DNA from: Deltaproteobacteria bacterium RIFOXYA12_FULL_61_11
GTDB lineage: Bacteria > Bdellovibrionota_F > JAHFAK01 > YA12-FULL-61-11
Reading direction: 5' to 3'
DNA length: 9,145 nt
Assembly: GCA_001799195.1 (NCBI GenBank)
Contig: MGSU01000157.1
Coordinates: 1 to 9,145 of the forward strand
The notes beneath the pieces were generated by a model. That model made no database searches, was not told where the DNA came from, and saw only the letters and a program-made list of their open reading frames with translations. How positions within the stretch are numbered: the stretch's first letter is position 1; the number at the start of each line of letters is the position of its first letter. A program made the translations under genes and the position numbers. This document shows positions 5,743-9,145 of the stretch, in pieces.

Positions 5743-6504
5743 ACCTTTTGTCCTCAGCTTCTGCAGCACGACAAGGTCGTCGTCGAAGCCGTGGCGAAAA
5801 ACCTCGAGTCTCGATGATGCAGTCACAAGGCTTTCGGCGTAGACCGGCTTGATCCGAAATGGGAAGAAGATTGGGCTATCGATCAGATCTTTCAACGGAG
5901 CTGAGCCCTTTGTGCTGGCGTGCAGAAACGCTTCGGCCAGCCAGGCGATCAGTCGGGAGTCCTCAACGGCCAGTGTTGTCCCGGCTGAGTAAATGCCCTT
6001 TGCACCGGTCACCTGAAGTACACCCCAGTCAAGGTACGAGCGCAGCACGCGGCGGGCTGCTCGGGAAACAGTCTCCCGCTCGCCGTATTGTTCGCGGACT
6101 CGGCGCTGGACCTGAGCCGCAGCAGCGGAACCCTGAAGTCTCAGCAGACGGCCGGTCTGTGTGGCTACCCCCGACCAGAACGGGTAGACGGCCAGGACCA
6201 TCCCCCAATGGATGACCAGATGATCGCTCCGAGGAACATGCTTGAGGAGTTCCAGGCCTTCGACGCGCAAAGGCTCGAGTTCGCTCGGAACCGTCAGCCA
6301 CGTCTTGAGGAGAATCGTGATGATTTTCTCGCGATTGCCGCGCTTGGCCTGACCGCCTACGGACACCTTGTCCTTCAGCAGTTCTTGCAAGGCCTCGTTG
6401 ATTGAAGCCTTGTCATTCCCTGCCAGGACCAGGTTGGCCATCTGCTCAAGCCATTCCAAACGCACCCGCTGACTGAAGCCGATCTGGTCGGTCCGGCTGG
6501 TCAT
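5731..6504 (-). CDS. brxA: BrxA-like protein of a BREX type 3 locus
   Basis: The protein has 257 residues and is the last gene of the defence operon. The position directly after pglZ is that of brxA in BREX type 3. BrxA proteins (DUF1819) are small DNA-binding proteins with winged-helix folds. Here, residues about 125-163 (AAAAQVQRRV...SRAARRVLRSYLDWGVL) are basic and helical and could be such a unit. The N-terminal half is also mostly helical (WLEQMANLVLAGN, KIITILLKTWL, HWGMVLAVYPFW). Identity with BrxA rests mainly on position and size, because I see no residue signature that would settle it. The start ATG (6504-6502) overlaps the pglZ stop as ATGA and has AGGAGG at 6515-6510. A longer in-frame reading from 6657 would lie inside pglZ and is rejected. 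No membrane segment or signal peptide is evident. Confidence 0.6.
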   Translation of the reverse strand: MTSRTDQIGFSQRVRLEWLEQMANLVLAGNDKASINEALQELLKDKVSVGGQAKRGNREKIITILLKTWLTVPSELEPLRVEGLELLKHVPRSDHLVIHWGMVLAVYPFWSGVATQTGRLLRLQGSAAAAQVQRRVREQYGERETVSRAARRVLRSYLDWGVLQVTGAKGIYSAGTTLAVEDSRLIAWLAEAFLHASTKGSAPLKDLIDSPIFFPFRIKPVYAESLVTASSRLEVFRHGFDDDLVVLQKLRTKGGTP

Positions 6505-8507
6505 TCGCCCCTCCTCTCGATCTGAACAAGAGGGACGATGAGTTCCTCGAGTGAAGCGCCGCCGTGGCTTACAGTGCGCTGGGTTTCTTGCACAAACGCC
6601 TTCCGGGCAGGAGCCAGGAGAGCGAGGTAATCTTCTGGAAGACCAACGGGACCCCATTCCAGGGCTGCTGGAAAGCGTTCCTTCACCTTGGCGCGAAGGG
6701 CAGCGTCAGGATAAACGCGGACCCGTTCACCGCGTAGGTCAGCCATGGCTCCTTCAGCCGGACGACCGCAACCTTTTGTTTCGACGTTGCCATGATCAGA
6801 GGTCAGGTAGACCCGGAAGCCCCGATCCAAGAGCAGTTCGAGGAGAGTGTTCATGAACGGTTGTTGGGCCCACTGGCGCACCTGGTTGTGCATTCCAGCG
6901 GTACCCATTTCCATCCCGTGCATGATCTTGTCGACCTTGTCCACGACCAGCCCGACGACTCTTGCCTTGGGATGAGAAAGCGCTTCAGAAACGGTTTCCA
7001 GACTGCCGTCGCCCAGCCCCTTGAGGTATACGACCTCATTTGGCGTAAGACCATGATCCGCCCAGAACTGCGTCCATAGTGCAGGTTCTTTGTCCGTCGT
7101 CTGAATACTGTTCGGAAAGAAAATGGGAGCCTTGCCGGCGAAGGCGGCTTGGCGCGAGACGGAGGTGAGAGAAGGAATCCAGGCGAAGACCGCCTGCTCC
7201 CGGAATTTCATTCCAGGCTGCTTAAAAGCGAGCGCACTACGAACCACCAACCACTGGTCCAGGGCAAGGCCATCCACCAGGATCAGTGCGATCTTCGCAT
7301 GGCGGTTTTCGCCCACCTGGCGGGCAAGAAAGCGCGGGAGGTGATGCAGCATGACCGGAGGCACCGGTGGCAGGTTGATAAGTCCTGCATACCGCTTGAA
7401 GAGCCAGGCCACGAAACCGGCATCCACCTGTGCCTGCAACCCTTTGATACGTTCGTCCGTCGCTTCGGGAATGGCCTCGGCCTGATCGTTCGCCAGCAGG
7501 ATCGTCTCCGCCCAGGAGCGAGCAAAGTGGAACCAGTCGGTGTGTTTTGCGTCCTCGGCGGGAATGGATACCTCTAGACCGTCGAGGAGCTTGCCCAAGC
7601 GACGGGACTTGTCCTCCATGGGAGCGGTTCGAATGCCGAGGCCTACCCAGGTTTTGGACAAGGTGTCTGCATGCTTGTGTGGAACTGAGTGCAGCACCCC
7701 CTCGACGAATAGGTTGTCGAGGTAAACCCGGAGGTCATGGTGGTCGAAAGGTAGTTCGACAGGTCCCTCAATGGACAGACCATAGGGCTTCTTCTCCTCA
7801 CGAATGCCGGAGGTCCCTTTGGCTGCCTCTCGGTCGAGGAAGATCGGCCAGCGCTCCTGGAGGAATGCGAAGAACGCCTCTCGGTCTGAAACAAGCGTCT
7901 CAAGTGGCCAGTCGTCAAAGACGTTGCTCTGGCGCAGAAGCTGAATGAATCGATTGTCGAGGTCGGCCGGGATTCTCTGGCCATGGTAGTGCCGTCGAAG
8001 CAGCACCCGTAAGAGGTCTGATGGCTGTTTGACCAGCTCAGGCGCAATTTCGAAGACGTGCCGGAGGACGAACTCCTTGGTGGCGTTGTCGCCCAATTGG
8101 CCGGGTGCATGTCGTTTTTGAGCCTCATATAAGGCCTCGAGGTCCCCGCGATCCAGGGCAGTCACAACCGGGTAACTGAGGTTCGGGAAGAGGTCGCCGA
8201 GGTTGAAGGAGAGTTTTCGACCGGCCTGGAGGAGGTCATAGGGCAATCCACTGAGGTCGTTGGCTTGGGATCGCAAGATGACGACGAGGTCGGTGTGCTC
8301 GCCGCGGTCCCAGCGGGAGCGAAACTTCGACTCGTAGGCGTAACGGAACGCGAGGTGGTCTTCAAACGGGATCAGCTCGAAACCTCGCTCGTGGACGCCC
8401 TCGAGAATCCCTTCTTCAAGGAGAAGTCCGTCCCGGTCGGCCACCAGGGTGAGTCGGGCGACCTTCGGGATGAATTCCTTCAGGATTTGATCGCGCCAAC
8501 TACTCAT
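6501..8507 (-). CDS. pglZ: BREX PglZ-domain protein (alkaline phosphatase superfamily)
   Basis: The protein has 668 residues and is the core BREX component defined by the PglZ domain, an alkaline-phosphatase-like metal-dependent fold. The domain occupies about residues 400-640: LILVDGLALDQW with metal-ligand D412, a middle VVDKVDKIMHGMEMG segment, and YLTSDHGNVE with D571-H572, then GCGRPAEG and GERVRVYPD. The C-terminal end, RTVSHGGASLEELIVPLVQIERR, is also typical of PglZ proteins. The N-terminal 400 residues are a helical region without recognised motifs. PglZ is required for BREX phage exclusion, though its exact activity differs between subtypes. The ATG at 8507-8505 is preferred, with GGAGG at 8521-8517. 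A GTG three codons earlier touches that site directly. The gene overlaps the upstream helicase gene by eight bases and the downstream gene by four, so the three are a coupled operon. Confidence 0.9.
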   Translation of the reverse strand: MSSWRDQILKEFIPKVARLTLVADRDGLLLEEGILEGVHERGFELIPFEDHLAFRYAYESKFRSRWDRGEHTDLVVILRSQANDLSGLPYDLLQAGRKLSFNLGDLFPNLSYPVVTALDRGDLEALYEAQKRHAPGQLGDNATKEFVLRHVFEIAPELVKQPSDLLRVLLRRHYHGQRIPADLDNRFIQLLRQSNVFDDWPLETLVSDREAFFAFLQERWPIFLDREAAKGTSGIREEKKPYGLSIEGPVELPFDHHDLRVYLDNLFVEGVLHSVPHKHADTLSKTWVGLGIRTAPMEDKSRRLGKLLDGLEVSIPAEDAKHTDWFHFARSWAETILLANDQAEAIPEATDERIKGLQAQVDAGFVAWLFKRYAGLINLPPVPPVMLHHLPRFLARQVGENRHAKIALILVDGLALDQWLVVRSALAFKQPGMKFREQAVFAWIPSLTSVSRQAAFAGKAPIFFPNSIQTTDKEPALWTQFWADHGLTPNEVVYLKGLGDGSLETVSEALSHPKARVVGLVVDKVDKIMHGMEMGTAGMHNQVRQWAQQPFMNTLLELLLDRGFRVYLTSDHGNVETKGCGRPAEGAMADLRGERVRVYPDAALRAKVKERFPAALEWGPVGLPEDYLALLAPARKAFVQETQRTVSHGGASLEELIVPLVQIERRGE

Positions 8508-9145
8508 GGCTACCACCCTCCACCCGAATCACCAGCAGCGGTACCATTTCGGGATAGGCCTGAGCCTTCTGATCGAGCTGCTCCTGGAAGCTCCGCTCTT
8601 CTTGGGTCAGGAGGTTCAGACGATAGTTGCGGACCTGGGGCAGGCCAATCCGCAGGGTGGTCCTGCGGCGCGCGGCAAAAGCGTAGTCGGCCTTCGCTCG
8701 CTCGCGGGCGATGCGGGCTCGGTGCTCTTGCACGAGCGCTTCATAGATGGGCTTCCCGTGTTCTTCCGCGACCTTCTGCAGCTTTGCGAAAGCGGCTTGG
8801 GAGACCTCGGCATCAAGGACGGACCGGACCTTTGTGCTTGCCGCGAGGAGTTGATCCCACACGTGTCTGGCCGTCGGCATATAGACCATGCCGTTGTCGG
8901 CCAAAAAGAGAGGCATGATCCTTCGACGGTTCCACTCCATGGTGGCAATCGCGATCCGCCACAAGGACCAGACGCCCTGAACTTCCTCGGAGAGACCTGG
9001 GATCAACACGATGGGGACCGGCTGGCCCGGCGCAAAACGAGGCAGCCGCAGAGCCAGTCCGCGGACCTTCGGCTCTTCGAGGGTAAGATGCCGAGCGGCT
9101 GGAAGCCTCTCTGCTTCTTTGCCGGTGAAGACCACGTTCTCGTAG
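8500..9145 (-). CDS. brxHII: C-terminal part of BREX helicase BrxHII (partial)
   Basis: This is the last 214 residues of a larger protein whose beginning lies beyond the window. The frame is open to the edge and reads YENVVFTGK at the first visible codons. The segment lacks ATPase motifs but shows the kind of tail found in large SNF2/DEAD-type helicases: a YENVVFTGKEAERL start, PIVLIPGLSEEV, a helical basic stretch (EHRARIARERAKADYAFAARR) and RIGLPQVRNYRLNLLTQEE, then a Q-rich coil and PEMVPLLVIRVEGG. In BREX type 3 the gene just before pglZ is the helicase brxHII, and both position and sequence character fit. It ends in TAG (8502-8500), overlapping the pglZ start. Assignment would be firmer with the missing ATPase part. 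Confidence 0.65.
   Translation of the reverse strand, partial: YENVVFTGKEAERLPAARHLTLEEPKVRGLALRLPRFAPGQPVPIVLIPGLSEEVQGVWSLWRIAIATMEWNRRRIMPLFLADNGMVYMPTARHVWDQLLAASTKVRSVLDAEVSQAAFAKLQKVAEEHGKPIYEALVQEHRARIARERAKADYAFAARRRTTLRIGLPQVRNYRLNLLTQEERSFQEQLDQKAQAYPEMVPLLVIRVEGGSHE

Noticed and set aside
6505-6657. Longer start for the brxA-like gene inside pglZ
   Set aside because: The extra 51 residues are Arg/Pro/Ser-rich shadow sequence of pglZ, while ATG 6504 has AGGAGG and an ATGA overlap.
8265-8918. 217-codon frame on the + strand
   Set aside because: It is antisense to pglZ and the helicase end, is rich in Arg/Pro/Ser and has no ribosome site.

Overview
The window looks like bacterial accessory DNA: a plasmid- or phage-type replication and recombination module on the + strand runs head-on into the 3' end of a phage-defence operon on the - strand that matches BREX type 3. 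Nothing fixes the species. There are no rRNA, tRNA or housekeeping genes. Strong GGAGG-type Shine-Dalgarno sites indicate a bacterium. By eye the left third (about 1-3100) is clearly richer in A+T than the rest, and the defence genes are the most G+C-rich, so the window appears to be a mosaic of at least two origins.

Left region (1-2541): the C-terminal remnant of an archaeo-eukaryotic-type primase (AEP/PrimPol), cut off by an in-frame stop, overlaps by ATGA an intact 749-residue P-loop ATPase of the kind that serves as helicase partner to such primases. Next comes a 488-base gene-free stretch (2542-3029). It holds six copies of CCTCCAAC, as direct and inverted copies, interleaved with A+T-rich tracts, then a promoter-like element and a hairpin. 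It is either a candidate replication origin or a regulatory RNA region.

Middle region (3030-5606, + strand): a putative four-gene operon. A 25-codon hydrophobic/Arg-rich mini-gene has the ribosome-binding site of the next gene inside its last Arg codons. After it come a 189-residue protein with single-strand-annealing (Rad52-like) character, a 253-residue Cas4/RecB-like PD-(D/E)XK nuclease with four cysteines placed for an Fe-S cluster, and a 317-residue DUF932 protein. An annealing-type protein beside an exonuclease-type protein suggests a phage-style recombination pair. The spaces between these genes contain several clear hairpins, one with a UUCG tetraloop, and the operon ends in a probable intrinsic terminator.

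Right region (5731-9145, - strand): transcribed leftwards, the C-terminal end of a large helicase (BrxHII-like, running off the window), a PglZ-domain protein (668 residues) and a 257-residue protein in the BrxA position. These are translationally coupled by overlapping stop/start codons. The order helicase-pglZ-brxA fits the end of a BREX type 3 locus. The brxF, brxC and pglX genes would be expected beyond base 9145.
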